A DNA stretch of 64,000 nucleotides from Amycolatopsis sp. A133 (GCF_031082405.1 NZ_JAVHJU010000036.1:249781-313780); one strand, 5' to 3'. Positions 23,101 through 31,451 are shown, numbered from the stretch's first letter. The notes: generated from the letters alone by a model not told the origin. Numbers and translations: made by a program.

Positions 23101-24669
23101 ATGTCCTCACTCCGGCGCATCTCCAGCGCGGCCGCCGCGCTCGTGATCGCGGCCAGCGGTCTCGTCCTGGGTTCGGCACCGGCGTCGGCCCTCGAAAACG
23201 GCCTGCTGCGCACACCGCCGATGGGCTTCAACAACTGGAATTCGACGCAGTGCCGCGCCGAGTTCGACGAAGCGATGATCAAGGGCATCGCGGACATCTT
23301 CGTCGCCAAGGGCCTCAAGGACGCCGGCTACACCTACGTCAACATCGACGACTGCTGGGCGCTGCCGTCGCGCAACTCGGCCGGGAACCTGGTGCCCGAC
23401 CCGGCGCGTTTCCCCAGCGGTATCAAGGCTCTCGCGGATTACGTGCACGCCAAGGGCCTGAAGTTCGGCATCTACACCAGCGCCGGCACAAAAACCTGCA
23501 ACAAGGCCGGGTTCCCGGGCGCGCTCGGCCACGAGCAGCAGGACGCGAACCTGTTCGCCTCGTGGGGCGTGGACTACCTGAAGTACGACAACTGCAACAA
23601 CCAGGGTGCCGACGCGCAGCAGCGTTACCAGGCGATGCGGGACGCGCTCGCGAAGTCCGGCCGCGCCATCGCGTACTCGATCTGCGAATGGGGGCAGAAC
23701 CAGCCGTGGACGTGGGCCGCGCCGGTCGGGAACCTGTGGCGCACCACCGGTGACATCTCCGACAAGTGGTCGAGCATGATCGGCAAGGCGCAGGCCAACC
23801 GCGGCCTCGCGCAGTACGCCGGCCCCGGTCACTGGAACGACCCGGACATGCTGGAGGTCGGCAACGGCGGGATGACCGCGACGGAGTACCGCACGCACTT
23901 CGGCCTCTGGGCGATGATGGCGGCGCCGCTGCTGATCGGCAGCGACCTGCGCAAGGTGTCGGACGACAGCTTCGCGATCCTGAAGAACACCGACGTCATC
24001 GCGCTCGACCAGGACCCGCTGAGCAAGCAGGCGACCGTGCTGAGCGCGAACGCGGGTCTGGTCGTCTACAGCAAGGTGCTGGCGAACGGCGACCGCGCGG
24101 TGGCGCTGTCCAACGAAACGGCGGCGACGGCGACGATCGGCACGACCGCGTCCGCCACGGGGATCGGCGGTGCGTCCTCGTACACGCTGAAAGACCTGTG
24201 GAGCAAGGGTGTCCGCACCACTGCGGGCGCGATCAGCGCGTCGGTCCCGTCGCACGCGACGGTGCTGTACCGCGTGTCCCGCGCCGGCGGCGCGACGCGC
24301 TACGAGGCCGAGTCGGCCACGCTTTCGACGGGCGGCACGATCGACGCGAACCACGCGGGCTTCTCCGGAACCGGCTTCGCGAACGGCGCCAACGCCGTCG
24401 GCAGCTCCGTCGAGTGGCAGGTGAGCGGGCCGGCGTCGTCGCTGACGTTCGGCTACGCGAACGGCACGACGGCGGCGCGCCCGGTGGACATCGCGGTCGA
24501 CGGCACGGTGGTGGCCACGGCCGTGCCCTTCCCGGCGACGGGCGCGTGGATGACGTGGAGCACGGTGAGCCGCCAGCTTGGCCTGCCCGCCGGGGCACAC
24601 ACGATCCGCCTGACGGCGACGACCGGCGACGGCCCGGCGAACCTCGACTACGTGGACGTTTCGCCGTGA
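23101..24669 (+). CDS. Secreted GH27 alpha-galactosidase with C-terminal carbohydrate-binding module
   Basis: 522-residue extracellular glycosidase that should remove terminal alpha-D-galactose from galacto-oligosaccharides or galactomannan. ATG 23101 is chosen because GGGAG lies 6 nt upstream and a Sec signal peptide follows at once (RR near residues 5-6, hydrophobic core, ASA cleavage site near residue 27). An upstream TTG at 23047 in the same frame would put 18 hydrophilic residues before it. GH27 hallmarks: TPPMGFNNWN, VNIDDCW, nucleophile Asp in LKYDNCN (about residue 162) and acid/base Asp in WNDPDML. A C-terminal beta-sandwich follows, then a CBM35/CBM6-like module from about residue 400 (YEAESA to NLDYVDV). 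It is monocistronic and unrelated to the PKS genes upstream. Confidence 0.95.
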   Translation: MSSLRRISSAAAALVIAASGLVLGSAPASALENGLLRTPPMGFNNWNSTQCRAEFDEAMIKGIADIFVAKGLKDAGYTYVNIDDCWALPSRNSAGNLVPDPARFPSGIKALADYVHAKGLKFGIYTSAGTKTCNKAGFPGALGHEQQDANLFASWGVDYLKYDNCNNQGADAQQRYQAMRDALAKSGRAIAYSICEWGQNQPWTWAAPVGNLWRTTGDISDKWSSMIGKAQANRGLAQYAGPGHWNDPDMLEVGNGGMTATEYRTHFGLWAMMAAPLLIGSDLRKVSDDSFAILKNTDVIALDQDPLSKQATVLSANAGLVVYSKVLANGDRAVALSNETAATATIGTTASATGIGGASSYTLKDLWSKGVRTTAGAISASVPSHATVLYRVSRAGGATRYEAESATLSTGGTIDANHAGFSGTGFANGANAVGSSVEWQVSGPASSLTFGYANGTTAARPVDIAVDGTVVATAVPFPATGAWMTWSTVSRQLGLPAGAHTIRLTATTGDGPANLDYVDVSP

Positions 24670-24718
24670 GCGGTCGGTGCAGATCTTGTCGGCGTCCCTC
24701 CGACGTCGCCGCGGAGGC

Positions 24719-25084
24719 TTACCTGGCCGGGCTGCGGGAGTCGTAGGCCTGCCGGGCCGCGTCGACCTTCCCGAGGTTGCCCGACCACTCCGAGAGGCTG
24801 GCGAACAGCGGCCCGAGGCTGCGGCCGAGTTCGCTGATCTCGTACTCCACCCGCGGCGGCACCTCGGCGTAGTAGGTGCGCACGACGAGGCCGTCGCGCT
24901 CCAGCTGTCGCAGCCGCTGGGTGAGCACCTTCGGCGTGATGGTGGTGATGCGCCGCTGCAGTTCGACGAACCGCTGCCGGCCGTACTCGTGCAGGACCCA
25001 CAGGATCGGCGTCGTCCACCGGCTGAAGACGATGTCGACCACCGGGGCGATCGGGCAGGCCAGTTCGGGAGTGGTCTCGGTCAC
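24719..25084 (-). CDS. HxlR-family transcriptional regulator
   Basis: 121-residue winged-helix regulator. HxlR features: an N-terminal Cys (ACPIAPVVDIV), the helix SRWTTPILWVL, RFVELQRRI, the recognition segment ITPKVLTQRLRQLE and the wing. HxlR proteins are dimeric, and many sense reactive electrophiles or oxidants through the N-terminal Cys. It starts with GTG at 25084 and is divergent from the NmrA-like/dehalogenase pair. A perfect 10-bp palindrome lies in the 67-nt gap, so it most likely controls both itself and that pair. It converges on the alpha-galactosidase gene with 49 nt between stops. Confidence 0.93.
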   Translation of the reverse strand: MTETTPELACPIAPVVDIVFSRWTTPILWVLHEYGRQRFVELQRRITTITPKVLTQRLRQLERDGLVVRTYYAEVPPRVEYEISELGRSLGPLFASLSEWSGNLGKVDAARQAYDSRSPAR

Positions 25085-25113
25085 TTTTGACGCCTCCAGC
25101 CATTACTTTCCTC

Positions 25114-25123
25114 TAGGTACCTA
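25114..25123. promoter_or_regulatory. Palindromic operator candidate for the HxlR regulator
   Basis: TAGGTACCTA is a perfect palindrome in the divergent intergenic region. It overlaps a -10-like TACTAT (25122-25127) for the rightward gene. Its position between an HxlR gene and its divergent neighbours is the classical arrangement for this family. Inference only. Confidence 0.5.
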
Positions 25124-25151
25124 CTATATCGCTGAATGTACCGTCGTCGGC

Positions 25152-25949
25152 ATGATCATGGTTGTGGGAGCGACGGGAAATGTCGGAGAGCCACTGGTGC
25201 GGGCGTTGGCGTCGGCGGGCGAGAAGGTGACGGCGGTGTCCCGCCGGATCACGACGGCGCCACCGGGAGTCGTTGTCCGGCGGGGAGAGCTGGCTTCGCT
25301 CGGCTTCGCCGGTGTGTCGGCGGTGTTCTTGATGACGCCGCCGGGGTTCGCGGATCCGCTGGGTCCGGTGCTGGACCGAGCACGCGCGGCGGGCGTCGAG
25401 CGGGTGGTGCTGCTGTCGTCCCAGGGGGTGGGGACGGGCCGGCACCCGGCGGCGCCCGAGGAGGCGGTGCGGGCTTCGGGTCTGAAGTGGACGATCCTGC
25501 GTCCGGCGGGGTTCGCGTCGAACGCGTTGCAGTGGGCGGAAAGCGTGCGTGCGGGGCGGAAGATCGCCGCACCCTTCGGTGACGTGGCGTTGCCGGTGAT
25601 CGACCCGGAGGACATCGCTTCGGTGGCGGCAGCGGCGCTGCTTTCGCCGTCGCACGAGGGCCGGACGTACGTACTGACCGGTCCGTCCCCGGTGTCCCCT
25701 CGCGAACAAGCGGCGGCGATCGGCGAGGCGGTGGGGGAGCCGGTGCGGTTCGTCCCGCGGACGCGCGAGGAGGCGCTCGCGGCGCTGCTGGGCTTCATGC
25801 CCCCGGAGGTAGCGGAGTCGACGCTGGCCATCCTCGGGACACCGACGCCGGAGGAGCAGCAGGTGAGCCCGGACGTCTCGCGGGTGCTGGGCCGCCCGCC
25901 ACGCTCGTTCGCCGAGTGGGCGTCGCGGTTCGCGGGGGTGTTCAAGTGA
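25152..25949 (+). CDS. NmrA-like NAD(P)-binding oxidoreductase
   Basis: 265-residue atypical short-chain dehydrogenase of the NmrA/quinone-oxidoreductase-2 type. The Rossmann motif VVGATGNVG is at residues 4-12. Later segments (VFLMTPP, VVLLSSQG, WTILRPAGF, DVALPVIDPEDIASVA) match this family, which binds NAD(P)H and acts either as a reductase or as a redox sensor. Two ATGs (25152 and 25158) fit the fold; no good RBS is visible, so the message may be nearly leaderless from the TACTAT box. The stop overlaps the GTG start of the next gene (GTGA), so the pair should be translationally coupled. Substrate unknown. Confidence 0.9.
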   Translation: MIMVVGATGNVGEPLVRALASAGEKVTAVSRRITTAPPGVVVRRGELASLGFAGVSAVFLMTPPGFADPLGPVLDRARAAGVERVVLLSSQGVGTGRHPAAPEEAVRASGLKWTILRPAGFASNALQWAESVRAGRKIAAPFGDVALPVIDPEDIASVAAAALLSPSHEGRTYVLTGPSPVSPREQAAAIGEAVGEPVRFVPRTREEALAALLGFMPPEVAESTLAILGTPTPEEQQVSPDVSRVLGRPPRSFAEWASRFAGVFK

Positions 25950-26764
25950 CGGTTCTGGCTCACCGGGAGATCGGCACCGGTTCACCGGTGGTGTTCCTGC
26001 ACGGGAACCCGACGTCGTCATTGTTGTGGCGCAACGTGATGCCGTCCCTGCCGGGCCGGCGACTGGCGCCGGACCTGATCGGCATGGGTGATTCCCCCAG
26101 GCCGGATATCCCGTATTCGTTCGAGGACCACACGCGCTACCTCGACGAGTGGTTCGACGCTCTCTCGCTGGACGACGTCGTCCTGGCAGGCCACGACTGG
26201 GGTGGCGCATTGGCGGCGGACTGGGCGTCACGGCACCCTGCGCGGGTCCGGGGCTTGGCGTTCACCGAAGCGGTCTTGAAGCCGATGACGTGGGAGGAGT
26301 TCCCGCCGGCGGGCGCGGAGCTGTTCCGCGCGATCAAGACCCCGGGTGTGGGGGAGTCCCTAGTCGCGGACTTCCTGTCCGGGCTCCCGCCGGAGTACGC
26401 GACGTCGCACCACCGCCCCCTCCTCCAGTGGGCGCGCTCGTTGCCCTTGGGCGGCGAGCCGGCCCCGGTGGTGGCTCGCATCGAGGCGTTCGGCCGCTGG
26501 CTGGCGTCCTCTGTGGAGATTCCGAAGCTGCTGGTGACGTTCGAGCCGGGCCCGGACACGATGCTGACGCCGTCGATGATCGAGTGGTGCGCGTCGGCCT
26601 TCGCTTCCCTGGAGGTGGTGGCTCGCCCCGAGAAGGCGGGCCACCACACCCCGGAAGACCAGCCGGCGGCATTGGCGGCGACCTTGGCGGGCTGGCTGGC
26701 AGACGCGGTCGCGACTGGCGCCGTTCGGCGCGAACTCCAGGCGGGCTTCGGCGGCAGCCGGTAG
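25946..26764 (+). CDS. Alpha/beta hydrolase, haloalkane dehalogenase-like, short cap
   Basis: 272-residue alpha/beta hydrolase. HGNPTSS near residue 20 supplies the oxyanion region and the Asn used as a halide ligand in dehalogenases. GHDWGG carries an Asp nucleophile (not Ser) followed by the second halide-binding residue Trp. Glu in FTEAVLKP fits the catalytic acid of haloalkane dehalogenase subfamily II, and KAGHHTPED supplies the His. Compared from memory with DhaA, the cap between the Glu and GGEPAPVV is about 20 residues shorter. Carbon-halogen hydrolysis is the best family guess; an epoxide hydrolase is less likely because cap tyrosines are not evident. Starts at GTG 25946, overlapping the NmrA-like stop. 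Confidence 0.85.
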   Translation: MTVLAHREIGTGSPVVFLHGNPTSSLLWRNVMPSLPGRRLAPDLIGMGDSPRPDIPYSFEDHTRYLDEWFDALSLDDVVLAGHDWGGALAADWASRHPARVRGLAFTEAVLKPMTWEEFPPAGAELFRAIKTPGVGESLVADFLSGLPPEYATSHHRPLLQWARSLPLGGEPAPVVARIEAFGRWLASSVEIPKLLVTFEPGPDTMLTPSMIEWCASAFASLEVVARPEKAGHHTPEDQPAALAATLAGWLADAVATGAVRRELQAGFGGSR

Positions 26765-27032
26765 CAGGATCGCCGTGCCGTCGGCGCGGTCATCCGCACT
26801 CCGCGCGCCGAGGTCCTTGCCGCTGCGGACCACGGTGTCGGCCATCGTGGGCAGGGCTACCTCTGCCGCCGTCGAGCCGCGGCCGGGATCGGCTTGTTCG
26901 TCGGACAGCACCTCTCCGTGAACAAAGCCGCGCGAGCGCCGGGAATGCCAGGTCGCCTCCCGCGCCCGCCGGCTCGACCGGGCCGGCCGCTTCGGCAAGA
27001 CCGTTGGAGGGAGCGAACGCCGATTCGGCGGC

Positions 27033-27728
27033 TCAGGTCAGGCCGGCGAGCCGGCGCGCCTGTGCGAACACCGCGTCGAGCATCGGCTCGGTGAGCAGGC
27101 CGGTGTGCACGTTGCGCGGACTCGGGTGGTAGCTGCCGAGCAGCACCGGCCCGCTGCCGAGCCGGTGTTCGCCGCCGTGGGCGAACCTCGGTTTCGGCCG
27201 CACCCCCGCCCAGTGCAGCGCGGCCCGCCAGGCGAACCCGCCGAGGCAGACGATCACCCGCAGGTCGCCGAGGGCGGCCACCTCGGCCGAGAGGTGCGGC
27301 AGGCAGTTGTCGCGCTCGGCGGGCGTGGGGCGGTTGGCGGGCGGGGCGCAGCGCACGGCCGAGGCCAGCCAAGTCCGGTGCAGCCGCAGCCCGTCACCGG
27401 CGTGGTCGGAAGCCGGCCGGTCGGCGAGCCCCGCCCGGTGCAGCGCCCGCATCAGCAGGGTCGCGGTGGGATTTCCGGTGAACGCCCGCCCGGTGCGGTT
27501 GCCGCCGTGCGCGGCCGTCGCCAGCCCGAGCACGAAAATCCTCGCCCTCGGGTCCCCGAACCCCGGGACCGGCCGGGACCGGTAAGCCTGCCCGGCATAG
27601 CGCTCCGGCGCCCGGCTCGCGGCTTCCGTCCGCCAGGCGACCAGGCGGGGACACCGGACGCAGGCCACGATCCGGGCACCGACGCGATCGAGTTCGGTCG
27701 AGGACACGTCCTCAGTCCAGCACGACAT
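27033..27728 (-). CDS. Uracil-DNA glycosylase, family 5 (UdgB type)
   Basis: 231-residue DNA repair enzyme that removes uracil and other deaminated bases. It has the 4Fe-4S ligands of this superfamily (CVRCP near the N-terminus, then VRCAPPANRPTPAERDNC), the active-site block GFGDPRARIFVLGLATAAHGGN with the family-5 pattern GLAxAxHG, and the C-terminal SYHPSPRNV loop. ATG 27728 is used; an upstream TTG (27782) and an internal GTG (27695) are possible. It follows the partner-switching genes on the same strand with a 216-nt gap, so it probably has its own promoter. The 268 nt between it and the hydrolase stop hold no convincing gene. Confidence 0.93.
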   Translation of the reverse strand: MSCWTEDVSSTELDRVGARIVACVRCPRLVAWRTEAASRAPERYAGQAYRSRPVPGFGDPRARIFVLGLATAAHGGNRTGRAFTGNPTATLLMRALHRAGLADRPASDHAGDGLRLHRTWLASAVRCAPPANRPTPAERDNCLPHLSAEVAALGDLRVIVCLGGFAWRAALHWAGVRPKPRFAHGGEHRLGSGPVLLGSYHPSPRNVHTGLLTEPMLDAVFAQARRLAGLT

Positions 27729-27944
27729 CGACGGCGAAGGTAGCGGAATCTCCGAAGCGTGGGCGAAACCGCTCAGCCGCAAGGCTGACAGTCGCTCTCG
27801 TCGCCGGGCGCCGCGTGGATCTCATGACCGCTCCGCACTCGAGGGCGGTCTCGGGTACTTCCTGTCGGTGCACGACCTGCTCCTTGATCAGGTGGAGCGA
27901 AGACGGTGCCGGTGCGGCCACCGGCCTGTTCGCCCGGGGCCGGG

Positions 27945-28385
27945 TCAGCGGCAGGGCGCTCGAGCACGGGTGCCGCAGGACAGTCGTGCCCACACGGTCT
28001 TTCCGCCGGCATCGTGGTTCTCGTGGACACCCCAGGTGTCGGTGAGCTCCTCGACCAGGAACATGCCCCATCCGGAGGTGTCGTGGGCGCCGGGTGCCGT
28101 CGGGTGGACGTGTGGGTGGGCGGAGGAGACGTCGTCGACTTCGACGACCACGCAGCAGGGCGTGGTCATGGCGGTGATCCGGGCTCGCAGCGGACCGCCG
28201 CCGTGGGTGTAGGCGTTGGCGGCCAGCTCGTCGACCACCAGCAGCACGTCGGCCAGGTGGTCGGTGCCGAGGTGGGAGCACTGTCCGGTCGCCCAGCGGC
28301 GGAGCCCGCCCAGCGCGAACGGACCGGTGCCGCGCAGATCCATGACCCAGCGCGCGGCATCACCGCTTACGTCCTCACCACGCAC
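27945..28385 (-). CDS. HATPase_c anti-sigma regulatory factor (RsbW-like)
   Basis: 146-residue GHKL ATPase-fold protein of the kind that binds and phosphorylates STAS antagonists or sequesters a sigma factor. N-box DELAANAYTHGG, a G1-like VEVDDVS and G2 GWGMFLVEEL are all present; there is no His phosphotransfer domain. It starts with GTG at 28385, 89 nt after the MEDS-HATPase gene and in the same direction. With the STAS gene it forms a likely partner-switching module. The sigma factor it controls is not in the window. Confidence 0.88.
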   Translation of the reverse strand: MRGEDVSGDAARWVMDLRGTGPFALGGLRRWATGQCSHLGTDHLADVLLVVDELAANAYTHGGGPLRARITAMTTPCCVVVEVDDVSSAHPHVHPTAPGAHDTSGWGMFLVEELTDTWGVHENHDAGGKTVWARLSCGTRARAPCR

Positions 28386-28474
28386 CGGTCATGGTCCCCA
28401 TGGCGTCGGTCACGGGTGCGAATACCCGCAGACCGTTCGCCCGAACGGCTCCACCGCCACGGGAACCGGCCGCG

Positions 28475-29413
28475 TCACAGCCGGAAGTGGACGCGGATGG
28501 CGGTGCTGCGGGTGCCGGTGTGGAGCCGCACCAGGTCGGACATGTGATTGACGAGCAACAGGCCCCGCTGCCGGTGCTGGCCGGGTGCGGCCGGGTGCCG
28601 GCCGGCCAGCGGGTCGGTCAGCGTGCCCTGGTCGCGGACGTCGCAGACGAGGTGCCCGCCGGCGGTCCAGATCCGGAGCCGGCCGGTGCCGCCGCCGTGG
28701 TCGATGCTGTTGGTCACCAGTTCGGTGACGACCAGTTCGACGTCGGCGATCCGGTCGTCCGTCAGGCCCGCCTGCAGGGCGTGGGTGCGCGCGAGGAACC
28801 GGGCCTGGGCGAGGTTGGTGGCGTCGACGGTGAGTTCGGTGGCATCGGCCGGCTCGGGCAGCGGCTGGTTGTAGCCGGTGATGATCCGCTCGGGGTTGTA
28901 CGCGGTGCTGGTTCGCTGACCGGTGCCGTCGATCAGCAGCGGGTGGGTTGTTTCGGCGTCGGCCAGTACTGCCGGTGTGAGGTTCTCGGTGTCGTAGGGG
29001 CAGAGGATGGTGACGTCGCGGCCGGTGAAGGCGAGGTTGATCAGGGCCTCGTGCTGGGCGCAGGCGGGATATTCGTCGTCGGTGCGGGTCGGCCAGATCG
29101 GTTCGCCGATGATGCGGACGGGCTGCTGGGGATGGGTGTCGGCGAAGGCGCGCAGCACACCGGGGATGATCCGGCCGGGGTTGCGACCGGCGGTGTTCAT
29201 GTCCAGGAGCCGGACTTGCTCGGCGTCGGCGCCGAGTTCGGCGCGCAGCAGCGCGAGGTTGGGTCCCGGGACGGCCACGGCGACCGGTTCGCCCGCGGCG
29301 AGTCCGGACCGGATGAACGGGACGGTGCCGTCGAGGTACTCGTCGGCACCCCGGTAGAACAGGGCCGGGTGGACGAACGGCTCTGCGCCGGGTGTGTCGA
29401 CGGGCGTGCTCAA
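28475..29413 (-). CDS. MEDS-domain sensor fused to HATPase (anti-sigma regulatory protein)
   Basis: 312 residues. The N-terminal half matches the MEDS sensory domain (HPALFYRGADEYLDGTVPFI through ILCPYDTENL), named from DcmR-like regulators. The C-terminal third is an RsbW-type ATPase with the N-box ELVVTELVTNSIDHGG and a degenerate G2 (QRGLLLVNHMSD). No HisKA domain is present, so this is not a classical histidine kinase. The start is TTG 29413: AGGAGG lies 5 nt upstream and the TTGA overlaps the STAS stop, so translation is coupled. Such proteins couple an input signal to phosphorylation of a STAS partner. The ligand is unknown. Confidence 0.85.
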   Translation of the reverse strand: MSTPVDTPGAEPFVHPALFYRGADEYLDGTVPFIRSGLAAGEPVAVAVPGPNLALLRAELGADAEQVRLLDMNTAGRNPGRIIPGVLRAFADTHPQQPVRIIGEPIWPTRTDDEYPACAQHEALINLAFTGRDVTILCPYDTENLTPAVLADAETTHPLLIDGTGQRTSTAYNPERIITGYNQPLPEPADATELTVDATNLAQARFLARTHALQAGLTDDRIADVELVVTELVTNSIDHGGGTGRLRIWTAGGHLVCDVRDQGTLTDPLAGRHPAAPGQHRQRGLLLVNHMSDLVRLHTGTRSTAIRVHFRL

Positions 29414-29745
29414 GACGCCTCCTGTTCTTCGATCACGATCTGCGCCGGCTCACCCGGGCACAGCACCGCCAGTACCCTGCGCAGGACTCTCGGTGGGCGG
29501 GTGATCGTGAGAGGTGCCGTGTCGGGTTGGCGTTGCGCCGCGGAGAGCAGCATGGACGCGCCGCGGGTATCGATGAACGACAGTTCGGACAGATCCAGCC
29601 GGGTGGGCGCACCGCTCGCGGTCGCCGATTCCAGCACCTTCCGCCAGGCCTCCCGGGTGCTGAGGTCGACCGCACCGATCACCCGCAGGCCTCCCCCATC
29701 GGGTAGCGGGACCACCTGCAAGTGGCTGATGTGCGAGTCGCTCAC
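29410..29745 (-). CDS. STAS-domain anti-sigma factor antagonist
   Basis: 111 residues with the STAS fold: GLRVIGAVDLSTREAW, RLDLSELSFIDTRGASML and a C-terminal strand. Antagonists are switched by phosphorylation of a Ser/Thr in the D-S/T-x-G loop; here that loop reads FIDTRGAS, so Thr is the likely acceptor. GTG start at 29745. It overlaps the downstream MEDS-HATPase gene by 4 nt, an arrangement expected for an antagonist/kinase pair. The 251 nt upstream to the small unknown gene contain no recognisable feature. Confidence 0.88.
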   Translation of the reverse strand: MSDSHISHLQVVPLPDGGGLRVIGAVDLSTREAWRKVLESATASGAPTRLDLSELSFIDTRGASMLLSAAQRQPDTAPLTITRPPRVLRRVLAVLCPGEPAQIVIEEQEAS

Positions 29746-29996
29746 CCACGCAGCCTACCGGGGCTGCCGTCCGGCCATGGCTCGAGAGGCTTTCCGCGAC
29801 CCACCCGCCCCGCGCGGCGCGGGACAAGGCCGCGAACTGCCGGCCACCGGACGTCGACTCGATGGGCGTGGCCTGGCAAAACCTCCGTCCCGGCCAGGCG
29901 CGGGCATGGCGTCCGCCGACCCCGCCGGCCGGACGCGCTCCTGACTGACTTCGAACCGATCGGCGGCTGAGCCGCGGCGAGCGTGGCGGTCTGTGG

Positions 29997-30248
29997 TCAG
30001 GCGCCGAGGCGGCTGTAGATCCGGCTGGCCATGGTCGCGGCGAGCTGGTGCAGCTTGTCCGTGGGATCGAGCTGGGCGTACTGGCCGAGCAGTTCGGCCA
30101 CGGCGTAGGCCTCGGTGCCCGACATCACGGCGATGCAGCGTTCCCGGCGGCCGCGGTCGATCAGCCGGGTGAGGGCGTCGGCGTAGTCCGAGCGGTTGCG
30201 GACCGCGGCGAGTTCGAACGGCTCCTGCCCGGCGACCTGGTCGCTCAT
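29997..30248 (-). CDS. Small protein of unknown function
   Basis: 83 residues, not recognised. It is predicted soluble and mostly helical, with repeated Leu/Ala heptad-like spacing after residue 40, and no signal peptide or metal motif. ATG 30248 has a good GGAGG 8 nt upstream, supporting a real gene. It lies between the partner-switching group and the long leader RNA region and is transcribed away from the latter. A role with the downstream STAS/HATPase genes is possible from position only. Confidence 0.7.
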   Translation of the reverse strand: MSDQVAGQEPFELAAVRNRSDYADALTRLIDRGRRERCIAVMSGTEAYAVAELLGQYAQLDPTDKLHQLAATMASRIYSRLGA

Positions 30249-30362
30249 TGCACTGTCCTCCCCTGTTCGTGTTCTCGAGGGCGTCCGCCCGGGAGCTCAC
30301 CTGCGACTTTGCGAGGTGGGGGTACCCCGTTCGGGTCGCGTAGTAAATCTATGGCGGCTGGG

Positions 30363-30393
30363 TTAGACATTCGGTGCTGGGTGTGTGTAGAGT
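30363..30393 (+). promoter_or_regulatory. Promoter of the long leader / MerR gene
   Basis: TTAGAC (30363-30368) and TAGAGT (30388-30393) are separated by 19 nt and resemble a housekeeping actinobacterial promoter with a long spacer. Transcription would begin near 30400, about 680 nt before the MerR start codon. Confidence 0.5.
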
Positions 30394-30399
30394 CCTTCT

Positions 30400-31066
30400 C
30401 GTACGGAGAGAGACAACGTCAAGCAGGCGCGGGAGAGGACGTAACTACCCGCGAAGTGAGACAAGCGGTCAGGCAGGACGGGGCCAATCAGTGAACAGGT
30501 CTCGGCTGGTGACCGAAGCAGTGCCCGGGACCGGGTTGTGAAGATGAAGTCAGAGGTAGCGGTCCCGGTGAAGTGAAGCAGTGCATGACGTGGGCGGAGT
30601 TCGAGTGCCCGCGGAGCAAGGCAGTACCCAGTAGTCAGTTAGTCCGCAGTAGCAGCAGTACCCGTAGTTGGCTAGATCGCAGTAGGCAGTGAAGTAAGCC
30701 AGGTGGCCGGGACCGAGCAGGGTAAGGGGTTCCGGGCAGTGGCCGCGGTGTTGCGCGTGCTGGGGCCGATCGGTGAAAGGGTTCCAGCCGGTGACGACCG
30801 CGACAGCAGGACGCAGCAAGAAGGAAACACAGGAAAGAAGGGACAGGGCCCATCATTGGATCGCCCGCAGCGGCTGGGCAGTAGCGCCGCGCGGGTACCG
30901 CAGTCCCATCGGATTGGCAGGTGGTTCTCGGTTACGAATCAGCGATCCCCGCGTCAGCGGCCTCTCGGCCGGACGCGAGTACAGGAAGCCGGCGGTCGCG
31001 CCGGCCGACAATGGTGAAACCCAACCCTGGGACCCCGGGTGCCGTGCATGGCACCCGGGGTCCCTT
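30400..31066 (+). ncRNA. Candidate long structured leader or independent ncRNA upstream of the MerR gene
   Basis: About 670 nt without a credible gene on either strand, clearly purine-rich and less GC-rich than its surroundings. It has many short GAAG and CAGTA repeats (for example CAGTAG/CAGTA clusters near 30627-30690). Its composition suggests selection on RNA rather than neutral spacer DNA. It begins at a plausible promoter and ends in a 15-bp GC-rich hairpin (31029-31064) 18 nt before the MerR start. I find no RNase P, tmRNA or SRP signature. It could be an attenuated leader or a free-standing RNA with read-through into merR. Confidence 0.45.
31029..31064 (+). terminator. Strong hairpin at the end of the leader (attenuator or terminator)
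   Basis: Perfect 15-bp stem, GGGACCCCGGGTGCC with its complement, and a 6-nt loop GTGCAT, followed by only two T residues. It lies 10 nt upstream of the MerR ribosome-binding site. Formation would end a leader RNA or block expression of the MerR gene. Confidence 0.75.
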
Positions 31067-31082
31067 GTCATGCGGAGGCCGA

Positions 31083-31415
31083 ATGATCCCTGACCAATAC
31101 CACCCGGCCACGCCCGCGGCCGACAAATTCGACGACGAACACTACCCCGGCTACACCATGGGCCGGGCCGCCGAAATGCTCGGCACCACCCAGAACTTCC
31201 TGCGCAGCCTCGACGAAACCGGGCTGATCAAGCCACAACGCTCCACCGGCGGGCACCGTCGCTACTCCCGGCACCAATTGCGCATCGCCGCACGAGTACG
31301 GCACCTCGTCGACGAAGGCACCGCCATCGACGCCGCCTGCCGCATCATCACCCTCGAAGACCAACTCCACGAAGCCCAACGACGCAACACCCGTCCCCAA
31401 CCCGCCACCGACTGA
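31083..31415 (+). CDS. MerR-family HTH regulator (short form, no effector domain)
   Basis: 110 residues. The MerR winged HTH (YTMGRAAEMLGTTQNFLRSL, LIKPQRSTGGHRRYSR) is followed by a dimerisation helix (ITLEDQLHEAQRRN). There is no C-terminal sensor domain and no metal-binding Cys, so a small-molecule or metal response is not expected from the protein alone. ATG 31083 has GGAGG 4 nt upstream. Control is probably at the RNA level through the long leader and its hairpin. A perfect inverted repeat directly after the stop should terminate the transcript. Confidence 0.88.
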   Translation: MIPDQYHPATPAADKFDDEHYPGYTMGRAAEMLGTTQNFLRSLDETGLIKPQRSTGGHRRYSRHQLRIAARVRHLVDEGTAIDAACRIITLEDQLHEAQRRNTRPQPATD

Positions 31416-31419
31416 GCCG

Positions 31420-31451
31420 CGAGGTGTACCACCCGCGGGTGGTACACCTCG
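31420..31451 (+). terminator. Intrinsic terminator of the MerR gene
   Basis: Perfect palindrome (core GGTGTACCACCCGCGGGTGG) starting 5 nt after the MerR stop codon. No T-run follows, as is common in actinobacteria. The rest of the 348-nt gap up to 31763 holds no gene I can support. Confidence 0.7.

Noticed and set aside
26765..27032. Possible gene remnant between the dehalogenase-like gene and the uracil glycosylase
   Set aside because: A minus-strand stretch looks protein-like but has no recognised motif or start; not enough to call.
30400..31066. RNase P RNA, tmRNA or SRP RNA in the leader region
   Set aside because: The conserved core sequences of these RNAs were not found.
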